Source: an uncultured bacterium
GTDB taxonomy: Bacteria; Margulisbacteria; Marinamargulisbacteria; SXXA01
Reading direction: 5' to 3'
Length of the DNA stretch: 64,000 bases
Assembly (NCBI GenBank): GCA_903864835.1
Contig: CAIPHK010000015.1
Span: 1 to 64,000, forward strand
Shown here: positions 1 to 8,326 of the stretch, piece after piece
Layout: every line of letters starts with the position of its first letter
Numbering within the stretch: the first letter of the stretch is position 1
Position numbers and translations under genes: made by a program
The notes under the pieces: model-generated
Database searches by the model: none
What the model was told of the DNA's origin: nothing
What the model saw: only the letters and a program-made list of their open reading frames with translations

Positions 1-468
<468 letters not shown>

Positions 469-540
469 TTGACTAATTAAAAAAAAACTTCAAAAGAACA
501 AAAAAAGACTCGCACTGACTTAATTTAGGCTTGTTATTTA

Positions 541-554
541 GTTTTCAAGGAACT
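541..554 (-). promoter_or_regulatory. boxA-like antitermination element in the rRNA leader
   Basis: On the minus strand the leader reads AGTTCCTTGAAAAC, close to the rrn boxA found upstream of 16S in many bacteria (TGCTCTTTGAAAAC type). It lies between the promoter and the 16S 5' end, where NusB/NusE-dependent antitermination signals sit. This is assigned by similarity and position only. Confidence 0.5.
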
Positions 555-577
555 GATCGGCTTCGAAAGAGGTGCCT

Positions 578-606
578 ATTATAGGCATCCTCAACACTAC
601 TGTCAA
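578..606 (-). promoter_or_regulatory. rRNA operon promoter, perfect sigma70 consensus
   Basis: On the minus strand there is a TTGACA -35 (601-606), a 17-base spacer and a TATAAT -10 (578-583), an exact match to the housekeeping-sigma consensus. An A/T-rich stretch directly upstream (about 607-617) could act as an UP element. Transcription would start near 571 and enter the 16S leader. It lies just after the stop of the upstream permease gene at 638. Confidence 0.85.
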
Positions 607-637
607 CAACATTTTTTAAGAGAGTCTCGTACGTTCT

Positions 638-1987
638 CTAAAGTGCCAATAGGGCCCCGCCGATTATCATCGCCGTGGCCGCTAGCGTCACCAATATCCC
701 GGCCTTAAAAAACTCTCGTCCACGCACGATATTGAGGGAAAAAAGCAATGCATTTGGCGCGCACGATATCGGTAACGACAACGCAATCGACGACGAAACT
801 GCCGTCACAAATGCCAATAAAGCGGCATGGCTACACGGAACCCCTAGGGCAATAGGCAACACAAGATTAGCGGTTGCCGTGTCATTCATTACCGTAGACA
901 ACCCTGTCGATATAAAGGCAAAGGTCGCAATCAAGACAGCGGGACTGGATTGAAAAATAGCCTGTGATGCCACCCAAGCCGACATCCCACTGACCTCCAT
1001 CCCCTGCCCCAACGCAAGCCCCCCCCACATTAATAGAATAATGTGCCATTCCAATTCCCGGATATCTTTTAGAGAAATAATCCCCGTTACCAGCAACGTC
1101 GTTCCACATAGCAACGCCACCCATGATTCGCTGAGATGATGGAGCGGGGTAGTCAACCACAACAACACCCCACCACTGATAATCCCCAGCGCAATTTTTC
1201 CAGGACGGGACAACCTCTCCGATTGTTTGAATTCAAAGAGAAACCGAGATTCTGTACTTGGAAACAATCGTATTAAAATAAAGAATGTCACAACAGAAAT
1301 TCCAAGAACCAAAGGAACCCCGCCTTCCATCCACTGGAAAAAGGATAAATGCACACCCGATTGCCCAAGTAACCCCACAGCTATGGCATTTGGAGGCGTC
1401 CCCACAGGAGTCCCCATTCCCCCGATACTCGCCGCAAAGGGCACAGACAATGCCAACGCCTTCCTAAAAGGGTTGTCCGATTTGATCTGATAGATAATCG
1501 GCCCAACTACCGCAAGCATCATGACCGTCGTTGCGGTATTGGATAGCCACATCGACAACCCCGCGGTAATTACCATCACCGTAGCCAGAAGTATTGCCGG
1601 GCGGGGCGCAATCGTCGAAATCACTGTCGATGCAATAAATTGATCCACCCTATGCGCACTCAATGCCCTTGCCATCATAAATCCACCCAGAAATAAAATA
1701 ATGACGGGATTTGATAACGGCGAAAAAAAAGTATTCAACAACTCTGGCTTTTGCGCCAACTCCCCAAGGTCGAAGGCTAAAAACGGCGCAACCACGACGA
1801 CCAACAAGGATGTTACGTAGAGTGGGAACACCTCAAAAATCCATAACCCACTGGTGCACACCAAGCCGGCCAACATTTTTTTAGCCTCCGGCGGCATTGA
1901 CTCTGGCAAAACGAGATAAACCAAAATGGCTGCAAAAAAAGAGATTCCACTTCGCACAACTTTTTTTTGTAGCGCACTAAGTTTCAT
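638..1987 (-). CDS. SLC13/DASS-family divalent anion:sodium symporter
   Basis: This 449-residue inner-membrane transporter has about a dozen hydrophobic helices. It shows the DASS (CitT/SLC13) signature pairs: SNTAT at residues 149-153 with GTPPNAIAVG near 196-205 in the first half, and NDTAT at 368-372 followed by a Pro-Ile-Ser/Ala-Pro-Asn segment in the second half. In family structures these form the sodium and carboxylate sites. Likely substrates are dicarboxylates, citrate or sulfate; the sequence does not decide which. The start lies 6 bases after the lytic transglycosylase stop, so the two are probably co-transcribed. No terminator is obvious before the rRNA promoter. Confidence 0.88.
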   Translation of the reverse strand: MKLSALQKKVVRSGISFFAAILVYLVLPESMPPEAKKMLAGLVCTSGLWIFEVFPLYVTSLLVVVVAPFLAFDLGELAQKPELLNTFFSPLSNPVIILFLGGFMMARALSAHRVDQFIASTVISTIAPRPAILLATVMVITAGLSMWLSNTATTVMMLAVVGPIIYQIKSDNPFRKALALSVPFAASIGGMGTPVGTPPNAIAVGLLGQSGVHLSFFQWMEGGVPLVLGISVVTFFILIRLFPSTESRFLFEFKQSERLSRPGKIALGIISGGVLLWLTTPLHHLSESWVALLCGTTLLVTGIISLKDIRELEWHIILLMWGGLALGQGMEVSGMSAWVASQAIFQSSPAVLIATFAFISTGLSTVMNDTATANLVLPIALGVPCSHAALLAFVTAVSSSIALSLPISCAPNALLFSLNIVRGREFFKAGILVTLAATAMIIGGALLAL

Positions 1988-1993
1988 GAGCCA

Positions 1994-4117
1994 CTACTTC
2001 CCCGGGGGCGGGGTTTTATCTTTAAACTCGGGATCATAGAGGAGCCGGTATATCCAATAACTTTTTAATACCCGGGTCACGTAGTAATGCGTCTCCGAAT
2101 ACGGAATATTTGCAACAAATATATCCATATCAACGTCACTCGGGGATTTGTCCAACCATTTTCGAGTAGCGTTCGGTCCCGCGTTATATCCTGACAGCAT
2201 CAAAATTGGATTATTATTGAAGCGCTTCTTTAGACTTGAGATATAATAAATCCCAAATCTAATATTTGTTTGAGGAACCAACAGCATCTCCGGCCCGTCC
2301 CATTCCATCCGGAGCCCCTTCGCAATACCTTGTCCGGTAGATGGCATAATTTGCATTAATCCCAATGCGCCAGTTTTAGACCGAGCTTGAGAATTAAACA
2401 AACTCTCCTCTCGCATCAAAGCCACGACAAGGTAGGGATCCACCCCGTACTCATTTGAATACCTAACAATGCTCTCCCAATACGGCCGGGGATAAAGGAG
2501 CTGCGCAATTTCTCTGGAGATTTTGGGTTCTTTGGGATTAATTGCAAAGCCAAGACTGGTGAGCAAATTGATGGCCCGATGATTTTGAAGCATCCCCGAA
2601 TACAAATACGCCATCGTTACAATTGTTTTCGAATTATGATCCTTCATCCGATTGACTCGATAATCAAGATCCGCCACCGCCATATCCCCAAGTCCAGCAT
2701 CCAGCATTGTCCGATAGAGGGGATCAATCTGAAGCCCAGTTACCCGAAATCTCCCCGATAGATTTCCCACAGCGTCAGGAAATAGCTGAGTAGCTACCCG
2801 GTATCCATAGTAAGTAAACGGGTGATCTTCTAGCACCTTTTTGAACAGTGGTTGGGCGCGTCCCTGATCAATCTGGGACATTGCTTTGGCTAGCCAGTAA
2901 GATACTTTGGACATCACATCCAAATCAAATTTCCAATCGGCCTTGTTTAGAATGTCAAACGCAGTTGAATAATCCTGCTTAAGATAGGCATTCCACCCAA
3001 ATTCCCACATCAACTTGTCATAAAATAAATTATTCGAATACTTCGCCTTAAATTGTCGCAGATAGGGCTCGTAATCGTCGGTCGCTCCAAGCTCCTGACA
3101 CACCCAATAGAGATAATAATATGTCGCGGGCCCGTATTCGGCTCCAGGATATTGATCGAGACATACAATATAGTGCTCTTTGGCGTTTTGATATTTTTTA
3201 AGCTTGTGAAACCCTCTTGCCAAATAATATTGAGCGGTCGCCGCGTAATGAGAATGGGGATATTTCTCTAAAAAACTCGTCATGAGCTCCACAGACTTGG
3301 TGTAGTCCCCCGACTCAAACGCCACCACCCCCATTCCATTATTAAGTTCCTCCGACTCCCGCCGAGTGGGGTGACGCCGAAGGTATTCTTGGGCCATTAC
3401 CCGGTAATCATAATATGCTTTTCGTGAATACAATCCACGAATGAACTCCAGTTGATTTTTCTTTGTCCCCAAAACATCCAACACCCCATAGGTCGACCCA
3501 AACAATTTATTGAGCTCAATCAGGGTAAGATATTCTTTATCACTCGTTGGAAATTCGACTAAAAACCGGCGATACAACCCCTCCGCATCCGATCGATTAT
3601 GCTGCGCCATGGCAATGCGGACCTCGATCATCAATGCATCTTTTCTAATATCTGATCGTTTGGCGCCAGCCAGCTTTGATGCCGCAATTTTTGCTTCCTT
3701 ATATTCTTTTGCTGAAAAATAAGCGCGCGCTAATTCAAGATTCGCCGGCTCTATAAACGCTTGTTTATCGGTCTTTTCTAACGCCCGGGTAGATTCCGCT
3801 AACACAGTTACGTTTGCGGTATCTGAAAACCAAAGTCTAAGAACTTTTTCAAAGGCCCCAATTTGGGGTACCGTTGCCGATTTAAAGGTCTGTCTCGACG
3901 CAACATCATGAGTACGCAGTTGGATCAAACTCAACAAAAGTACGCGATTGGGATGATCCACTCCCTCCAATTCGACACGCGCTTCCTTATATTGTCCTAA
4001 ATAATAGTGATCTAATGCCTCTTGATAGCCTGCCGAAACAACAATAGGACACCCTACCATTGCTATCGTCGCAATCGTCGCTATTCCATATTTAAGATTG
4101 AGTATTAGTGTCCGCAT
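1994..4117 (-). CDS. slt: soluble lytic murein transglycosylase (Slt70-like)
   Basis: This 707-residue exported peptidoglycan lyase has an N-terminal hydrophobic signal segment (residues 8-29) ending near a Gly-Cys at 22-23; the lipobox is poor, so soluble or lipid-anchored remains open. A long TPR-like helical superstructure runs to about residue 540, followed by an SLT (GH23) domain. Catalytic motifs are visible: Glu571-Ser572, GLMQIMP at 586-592 and GYNAGP at 643-648. Such enzymes cleave the MurNAc-GlcNAc bond, forming 1,6-anhydro-MurNAc. No Shine-Dalgarno sequence is evident before the ATG. It diverges from gmk across a short palindromic region. Confidence 0.92.
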   Translation of the reverse strand: MRTLILNLKYGIATIATIAMVGCPIVVSAGYQEALDHYYLGQYKEARVELEGVDHPNRVLLLSLIQLRTHDVASRQTFKSATVPQIGAFEKVLRLWFSDTANVTVLAESTRALEKTDKQAFIEPANLELARAYFSAKEYKEAKIAASKLAGAKRSDIRKDALMIEVRIAMAQHNRSDAEGLYRRFLVEFPTSDKEYLTLIELNKLFGSTYGVLDVLGTKKNQLEFIRGLYSRKAYYDYRVMAQEYLRRHPTRRESEELNNGMGVVAFESGDYTKSVELMTSFLEKYPHSHYAATAQYYLARGFHKLKKYQNAKEHYIVCLDQYPGAEYGPATYYYLYWVCQELGATDDYEPYLRQFKAKYSNNLFYDKLMWEFGWNAYLKQDYSTAFDILNKADWKFDLDVMSKVSYWLAKAMSQIDQGRAQPLFKKVLEDHPFTYYGYRVATQLFPDAVGNLSGRFRVTGLQIDPLYRTMLDAGLGDMAVADLDYRVNRMKDHNSKTIVTMAYLYSGMLQNHRAINLLTSLGFAINPKEPKISREIAQLLYPRPYWESIVRYSNEYGVDPYLVVALMREESLFNSQARSKTGALGLMQIMPSTGQGIAKGLRMEWDGPEMLLVPQTNIRFGIYYISSLKKRFNNNPILMLSGYNAGPNATRKWLDKSPSDVDMDIFVANIPYSETHYYVTRVLKSYWIYRLLYDPEFKDKTPPPGK

Positions 4118-4125
4118 ATATAGTT

Positions 4126-4140
4126 ACTGGACAGTCCAGT
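4126..4140. repeat. perfect 15-base palindrome, candidate operator
   Basis: ACTGGACAGTCCAGT has two 7-base arms around one central base. It lies between the divergent slt and gmk genes and covers the predicted -35 of the gmk promoter, as expected for a repressor operator. No regulator is recognised nearby. Confidence 0.5.
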
Positions 4141-4157
4141 CGCCCATCGTTTAGAAT
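4128..4157 (+). promoter_or_regulatory. predicted promoter of gmk-rpoZ-coaBC
   Basis: TGGACA (4128-4133, 5/6 to consensus), an 18-base spacer and TAGAAT (4152-4157, 5/6). Transcription would begin near 4164, leaving a short leader with a GGGAGGGG ribosome-binding site (4174-4181) before the gmk ATG. The -35 is embedded in the 4126-4140 palindrome. Confidence 0.5.
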
Positions 4158-4192
4158 CCTCGGTTCACCATTTGGGAGGGGAACCCGACATT

Positions 4193-4768
4193 ATGAAACG
4201 TACCGAAAGCCCTAATTTAGTGATCATCTCCGGGCCATCCGGCGTAGGCAAAGGGACTGTAATATCTGCTCTTATAAGCCGCAATTCTAGCTTATCTCTT
4301 GCAATTTCAGCAACTACCCGGTCACCACGCCCGATTGAGACCCATGGACAGCAGTACTATTTCCTTACTCGTGATGAGTTTTCGAAATTAGCAACTGACA
4401 ATGGATTTCTGGAATGGTGTGAAGTTCATGGAAACGCCTACGGGACCCTCCGCAGCGAAATTCAACGCTTGCAAGATCTTGGGAAAACAGTAATTCTTGA
4501 GATCGATACTCAGGGAGCCCAGAAGATTAAGTCCGAAGTTCCCAACTGTACATTTATATTTATCGAGCCGCCGTCAATGTCGGAGTTGGAATTCCGTCTT
4601 AAGACGCGTGGGACCGAGGATCCAGAATCCGTTGCGAGACGGATTGAGGGAGCCAAAATCGAATTGGCCGCAAAAGTGGACTATGATCACCGAGTAGTTA
4701 ATTCGACCGTCGAGTCCGCCGTCCACCAGATTGAAAGTATTCTATTTTTGCAGGAGGTTCCCAAATGA
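4193..4768 (+). CDS. gmk: guanylate kinase
   Basis: This 191-residue cytoplasmic enzyme phosphorylates GMP to GDP with ATP. The P-loop GPSGVGKG lies near the N-terminus, followed by TTRSPRP and the GMP-binding EWCEVHGNAYGT segment. I chose the ATG at 4193 over an upstream in-frame TTG at 4172 because a strong GGGAGGGG site precedes it by 11 bases and the N-terminus then fits the family. Its end overlaps rpoZ by four bases (ATGA). gmk-rpoZ-coaBC is a conserved gene order in many bacteria. Confidence 0.96.
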   Translation: MKRTESPNLVIISGPSGVGKGTVISALISRNSSLSLAISATTRSPRPIETHGQQYYFLTRDEFSKLATDNGFLEWCEVHGNAYGTLRSEIQRLQDLGKTVILEIDTQGAQKIKSEVPNCTFIFIEPPSMSELEFRLKTRGTEDPESVARRIEGAKIELAAKVDYDHRVVNSTVESAVHQIESILFLQEVPK

Positions 4769-5121
4769 CCTATCAAGATCTCAGTATGACCAAAGTGTTT
4801 CGTCAAATTCCTAACCGTTTTTTACTCTCCCTTGCCGTATCAAAACGGGCCCGTCAATTACGGGAAGGCTACCGTCCATTGGTTGAAGTAACCGAAGAAA
4901 ATCCAAACCCAGTTCTTATTGCCCTTCGGGAAATTGAACAAGGTAAACTGAACGTAATCGTTAAAGAACGCCATAACGCAGAAGAAGAATACTTAGAACG
5001 AATGGAACAGGATCTTGAGCTTCAAGTGGCCGAACAAGAGTCTGAAAAAGACGAAAAGAAGCCTGTAAAAGATACAAAAGAAACTAAATCAAAGGCTAAA
5101 GCGCGCTCGTTGGCGGCGTAG
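4765..5121 (+). CDS. rpoZ: RNA polymerase omega subunit
   Basis: This 118-residue protein begins with the omega core: helices with SKRARQL and RPLVEV, then NPVLIALREIEQGKL, matching RpoZ motifs that clamp the beta' C-terminus. The last 40 residues are a highly charged Glu/Lys tail, longer than the roughly 90-residue E. coli protein. It is translationally coupled to gmk (ATGA overlap) and its stop shares a base with the coaBC GTG start. The position between gmk and coaBC supports the identity. Confidence 0.93.
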   Translation: MTYQDLSMTKVFRQIPNRFLLSLAVSKRARQLREGYRPLVEVTEENPNPVLIALREIEQGKLNVIVKERHNAEEEYLERMEQDLELQVAEQESEKDEKKPVKDTKETKSKAKARSLAA

Positions 5122-6278
5122 TGGCTACCGTCACTCTTGGAATCACTGGCGGCATTGCCGCCTACAAGATTCCAGATCTCATTCGTCAATTTCGAAAATT
5201 GGGGATCGAGATTCATTGTATTGTCACCGAAACTGCGTTGCGATTTGTGACAGCGGAAACATTGGCGGTAGTATCAGAGACGGACGTTGTCGTACCCGCC
5301 ACGTCCGGCTCCTCAATAATTAGACATCTCCATGCACGACAGTCATCAGACTTGATGGTCGTTGCGCCTGCAACAGCGAATTTCGTTGCTAAAGCAGTTG
5401 CTGGATTAGCTGACTCCCCGCTTTTGTCGGCATTTTTAGCGTTTCCTGGCCGCAAATTGATTGTGCCGGCGATGCACGACACCATGTGGTTGAATCCCGC
5501 CACTCAACGGAATATAACTCAGCTTGAGGCCTGGGGCGTTGAGATTATCGGACCAGATACAGGGGCTCTCGCCTCTGGAGACTTTGGCGTCGGGCGAATG
5601 ATAGATAGTGAATTTATAATACTAAAAGCCCAACTCATGCTTTTGGGAACCCCTCGATTAAATGATCGACGGGTAATGGTTGGCCTCGGTGGGACGAGAG
5701 AAGCCATTGACCCGGTGCGGGTGATCAGCAATTTATCCACGGGTAAGCTGGGGTCAACATTAGCCCACGCCTTGGCATTACAGGGTGCAAAAGTGTCGGT
5801 AGTCAGTACAATTCCACAGGCAAAAAACCCTCATATTGCTAACGTCCAAATGGTCAGCAGTGCCCAAGAATTAAAGTCAGGGATTTCTGAGATATGGCCG
5901 AATCAGGATATTCTGTATATGCCTGCAGCCGTAAGCGATTTTAAGCCGGCCCATCAAAGTTCGGATAAAATTAAACGGTCTAGTAGAATGACCATTGAGC
6001 TAGATCCCACTGAAGATATTATTGGGGGATTGGTCCGATTGCCACATCAACGGATTGTTGGATTTTGTTTGGAATCGGACACCAAACTCCGGGAGTCGGC
6101 GATTCAAAAATTGAAGACAAAACGACTGGATGCCATTGTGGCCAATACGCCCACTCAATTTGGAAGTGATACGAGGGACTTTTGGGTGATAACACCGCAT
6201 GGTGAAACGGAGTATACGGGGCTATCTCTTGTGGAGACTGCGTCGGTATTAATTGCGTTGGGAAACGATATTTTTTAG
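5121..6278 (+). CDS. coaBC: bifunctional phosphopantothenoylcysteine decarboxylase / phosphopantothenate-cysteine ligase
   Basis: This 385-residue coenzyme A biosynthesis enzyme starts at a GTG that overlaps the rpoZ stop by one base. The N-terminal flavoprotein (CoaC) half has GITGGIAAYK, catalytic-type His69 in RHLHARQ, APATAN and PAMH at 116-119. The C-terminal ligase (CoaB) half has GGTREAIDPVR, SNLSTGKLG, AAVSDFKP and the Lys-Ile-Lys-Arg motif. The flap motif reads ASGDFGVGRM (151-160), with Ser152 where E. coli CoaC has the redox Cys. PAMH instead of PAMN occurs in other phyla. Confidence 0.94.
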   Translation: MATVTLGITGGIAAYKIPDLIRQFRKLGIEIHCIVTETALRFVTAETLAVVSETDVVVPATSGSSIIRHLHARQSSDLMVVAPATANFVAKAVAGLADSPLLSAFLAFPGRKLIVPAMHDTMWLNPATQRNITQLEAWGVEIIGPDTGALASGDFGVGRMIDSEFIILKAQLMLLGTPRLNDRRVMVGLGGTREAIDPVRVISNLSTGKLGSTLAHALALQGAKVSVVSTIPQAKNPHIANVQMVSSAQELKSGISEIWPNQDILYMPAAVSDFKPAHQSSDKIKRSSRMTIELDPTEDIIGGLVRLPHQRIVGFCLESDTKLRESAIQKLKTKRLDAIVANTPTQFGSDTRDFWVITPHGETEYTGLSLVETASVLIALGNDIF

Positions 6279-6327
6279 GTGAAATATATGAAGGTGGAAG
6301 GGGCACCGCAACACGGTGAAATGGTTA

Positions 6328-6369
6328 CCCCCAGAAAGTCCCTCGCTTCGCTCAGTGTACTTTCGGGGG
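6328..6369. terminator. hairpin between convergent coaBC and tatA
   Basis: CCCCC (6328-6332) plus GAAAGT (6334-6339) pairs with ACTTTC (6359-6364) plus GGGGG (6365-6369), an 11-bp stem with one bulged A and a 19-base loop containing CTCGCTTCGCTCAG. It lies in the 155-base convergent gap, so it probably ends transcription from one or both sides. There is no long U tract on either strand, so an intrinsic terminator is not certain. Confidence 0.5.
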
Positions 6370-6433
6370 CCCCCTAATGTAATTCGGTAACGTATAACAA
6401 TAGACCTACACTAGATCTGACTACCGTTAAGGT

Positions 6434-6622
6434 TTAAACCGATTTAGTTTCTTTTGGCTCGGTATCAGGTGTTGGAGAGACGTCTTTTTTTGAGTCCTTA
6501 AAACCTTTTTCAAATTCCGCTTTCGCTTGGCCCAATGACTTTGCAAATTTGGGGATTGCCGATGCGCCAAAGAGCACCACAATCACCAATACAATAATCA
6601 TCAATTCGGGAGTTCCTATCAT
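6434..6622 (-). CDS. tatA: twin-arginine translocase subunit TatA
   Basis: This 62-residue protein has one N-terminal transmembrane helix (residues 4-20), the conserved FG hinge (FGASAIPKFAKSLG), an amphipathic helix and a charged tail, the canonical TatA layout. TatA oligomerises to form the translocation element for folded proteins. It starts at ATG with GAGGTG 7 bases upstream and has its own predicted promoter, so it can be made independently of the tatC operon. Confidence 0.94.
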   Translation of the reverse strand: MIGTPELMIIVLVIVVLFGASAIPKFAKSLGQAKAEFEKGFKDSKKDVSPTPDTEPKETKSV

Positions 6623-6642
6623 CGTTATTCACCTCGTTTTGA

Positions 6643-6671
6643 ATAATCCGACGCCGCCCTTACTTTGTCAA
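6643..6671 (-). promoter_or_regulatory. predicted promoter of tatA
   Basis: On the minus strand there is TTGACA (6666-6671, perfect), a 17-base spacer and GATTAT (6643-6648, 4/6), in the 91-base gap between the TatB-like gene and tatA. A separate promoter would let TatA be produced in excess over TatC. Confidence 0.5.
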
Positions 6672-6713
6672 TCAACAGAAGTGAAACGATGCCTTCATGA
6701 GAATACTTGTGGT

Positions 6714-6911
6714 CTATTTCTTTTTTTCTTCTTCGTTCTTGATGGCGTCTTCAAACGCATCCATTTCATCTAAAAATCGATGATATATGCGCAGAACTTT
6801 CCCGTACGCCTCACCCAATTTTCTCATCATTCCGGGCAAATCTTCTGGCTTAAGAAGGATAAATGCAATAAATCCGATCAATAAAAATTCAGGGGTCCCA
6901 ATCCCAAACAC
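6714..6911 (-). CDS. TatA/TatB-family protein (probable TatB role)
   Basis: This 65-residue protein has one N-terminal helix (residues 6-20), then KPEDLPGMMRKLGEAYG, where Pro and Gly mark the TatA/B hinge, and a charged helical tail. It is shorter than proteobacterial TatB (about 170 residues). Its stop-start coupling with tatC (TAG/GTG sharing a base) and the separate tatA suggest it plays the TatB receptor role. It could also be a second TatA. Confidence 0.8.
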   Translation of the reverse strand: MFGIGTPEFLLIGFIAFILLKPEDLPGMMRKLGEAYGKVLRIYHRFLDEMDAFEDAIKNEEEKKK

Positions 6912-7645
6912 TAGCCTTCTCCAAACTTAAAAATATACGCGATTAGCAATGCACTAAAATAAAAAAGCAACAATGGCACCGCAATAAATAATTGATTAAT
7001 GACATCGGGTGTCGGAGTCACAATCGCTGAAATAATAAAAATGACTAAAATCGCAAAACGGGAGTGCCGTAATAATGTTTTTCTTGAAAGCACATTCAAA
7101 TACAACAGAATCTCAAGGAGTATCGGTAGTTGAAACGTTAACATTCCATACAATAGAAAATTAACCACATAAAACACATTCTGGTTAAAATTCAAAAGTA
7201 ACCCTACCCCTTTCGGGATAAAATCATTTCCTATTAATACCCGAATTGCCGACGGTATGAAGTAAAAATACCCAAGATACAAACTAATCGCTGACAGAAT
7301 CGCACTTGAAAACAATGCCCACCCGACCACCTTCTGTTCCTTATGGCTGAGCCCCGGCAAAATAAACCGAATTAGATGATATAGGTGAATCGGTATCGTA
7401 ATCATGACCCCTGCAATAACCGAAAACCGAATCTTAGTGGCAAATCCTTCAAATAAAGAATTGATATACAACGCAGTTACACCCGGTTGACCCAAATGGA
7501 AAGGCCGCATCAACACAACGACAATTCGATCATAAAACCAATAACACGCCATGGTGCCGAGCAGGATAGCTGCTGCCGACCAAATGACCCGACGTCGCAA
7601 CTCTCGAATATGATCTATCAGGGTAAGGGGCTCCGAATGTGTCAT
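6911..7645 (-). CDS. tatC: Sec-independent protein translocase TatC
   Basis: This 244-residue polytopic protein has six predicted membrane helices. It has the TatC N-terminal signature (HIRELRRRVIWSAAAI) and the conserved loop leading into a Phe-rich segment, ending in the SAIVTPTPDVINQL motif typical of the family. TatC binds the twin-arginine signal peptide. The start overlaps the stop of the upstream membrane protein (TAATG), and the stop overlaps the start of the TatB-like gene. Confidence 0.96.
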   Translation of the reverse strand: MTHSEPLTLIDHIRELRRRVIWSAAAILLGTMACYWFYDRIVVVLMRPFHLGQPGVTALYINSLFEGFATKIRFSVIAGVMITIPIHLYHLIRFILPGLSHKEQKVVGWALFSSAILSAISLYLGYFYFIPSAIRVLIGNDFIPKGVGLLLNFNQNVFYVVNFLLYGMLTFQLPILLEILLYLNVLSRKTLLRHSRFAILVIFIISAIVTPTPDVINQLFIAVPLLLFYFSALLIAYIFKFGEG

Positions 7646-8229
7646 TAATTTCCGCTAAAAAAGGCCTTTGGAACAGGAAATTGACGAACCCCAACCGTGT
7701 ATTTGCTCACTGCGGGAAAAAACGCAGTCCCGGAAATATGCCCATCAGGAATCAAGACTTTGACTTGAATTCCATTTTCTCGAAGGCGCGCAGCTGACTC
7801 TAAGATCGTCGACAACCCATCTGTTGGCACCGCCTCTAAGGATCGGCTCACGTTACCAATACAAGGGATCAAATAGGTCACCGCCTCCCCTTCGTTGATT
7901 CCCATCATGATTGCGCAATGTTTTAAGCGCAATTCGTCGTATGGACCGGCCTGACCTTTTTGTTCAATATTCGACGTATCCAACCGAACCGGCCGAACCA
8001 ATTCTGGAGTGCTCTGAACAGGCCCCTGGGGTCTCCGAGATGCATGCCAATACACAATAGCGGTTAAGGCAATCCCCGCAATAAACCCCAGACTTTCCGT
8101 CCCAAACGCCTTAAAGGGCAGCCCCGCCAATATCAGGATCCCAGCGACAATCGCCAAAATCCCCATCGCATTGTCCCGCATCTGTTTAGTGATCGTTTTC
8201 ATTTGTTCATTATCCCAGTGACACGACAA
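7645..8229 (-). CDS. unrecognised membrane-anchored protein in the tat operon
   Basis: I do not recognise this protein of up to 194 residues. Two hydrophobic helices (about residues 20-42 and 44-63) are followed by a Pro-rich linker and a soluble C-terminal domain of about 110 residues containing two Cys and a Gly-rich stretch. The start is uncertain: TTG at 8229, ATG at 8202 or ATG at 8178, none with a good ribosome-binding site. It overlaps tatC by one base (TAATG), so it is probably translated together with tatC and the TatB-like gene. It may be a Tat accessory or an unrelated membrane protein. Confidence 0.6.
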   Translation of the reverse strand: MSCHWDNEQMKTITKQMRDNAMGILAIVAGILILAGLPFKAFGTESLGFIAGIALTAIVYWHASRRPQGPVQSTPELVRPVRLDTSNIEQKGQAGPYDELRLKHCAIMMGINEGEAVTYLIPCIGNVSRSLEAVPTDGLSTILESAARLRENGIQVKVLIPDGHISGTAFFPAVSKYTVGVRQFPVPKAFFSGN

Positions 8230-8255
8230 AAAAGGAACTAGCTAAATGCCCTAAA

Positions 8256-8284
8256 TTGATTGGATTTTGAACTTAGTGTACAGT
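8256..8284 (+). promoter_or_regulatory. predicted promoter of aceE-aceF-lpdA
   Basis: TTGATT (8256-8261, 4/6), a 17-base spacer and TACAGT (8279-8284, 4/6). The expected start of transcription near 8291 lies downstream of an in-frame TTG at 8267, which supports translation beginning at the TTG at 8327. Confidence 0.45.
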
Positions 8285-8326
8285 TATCGGCGGTTTTTAC
8301 CCCTATTAAATGAGGAGCCCATTCCA

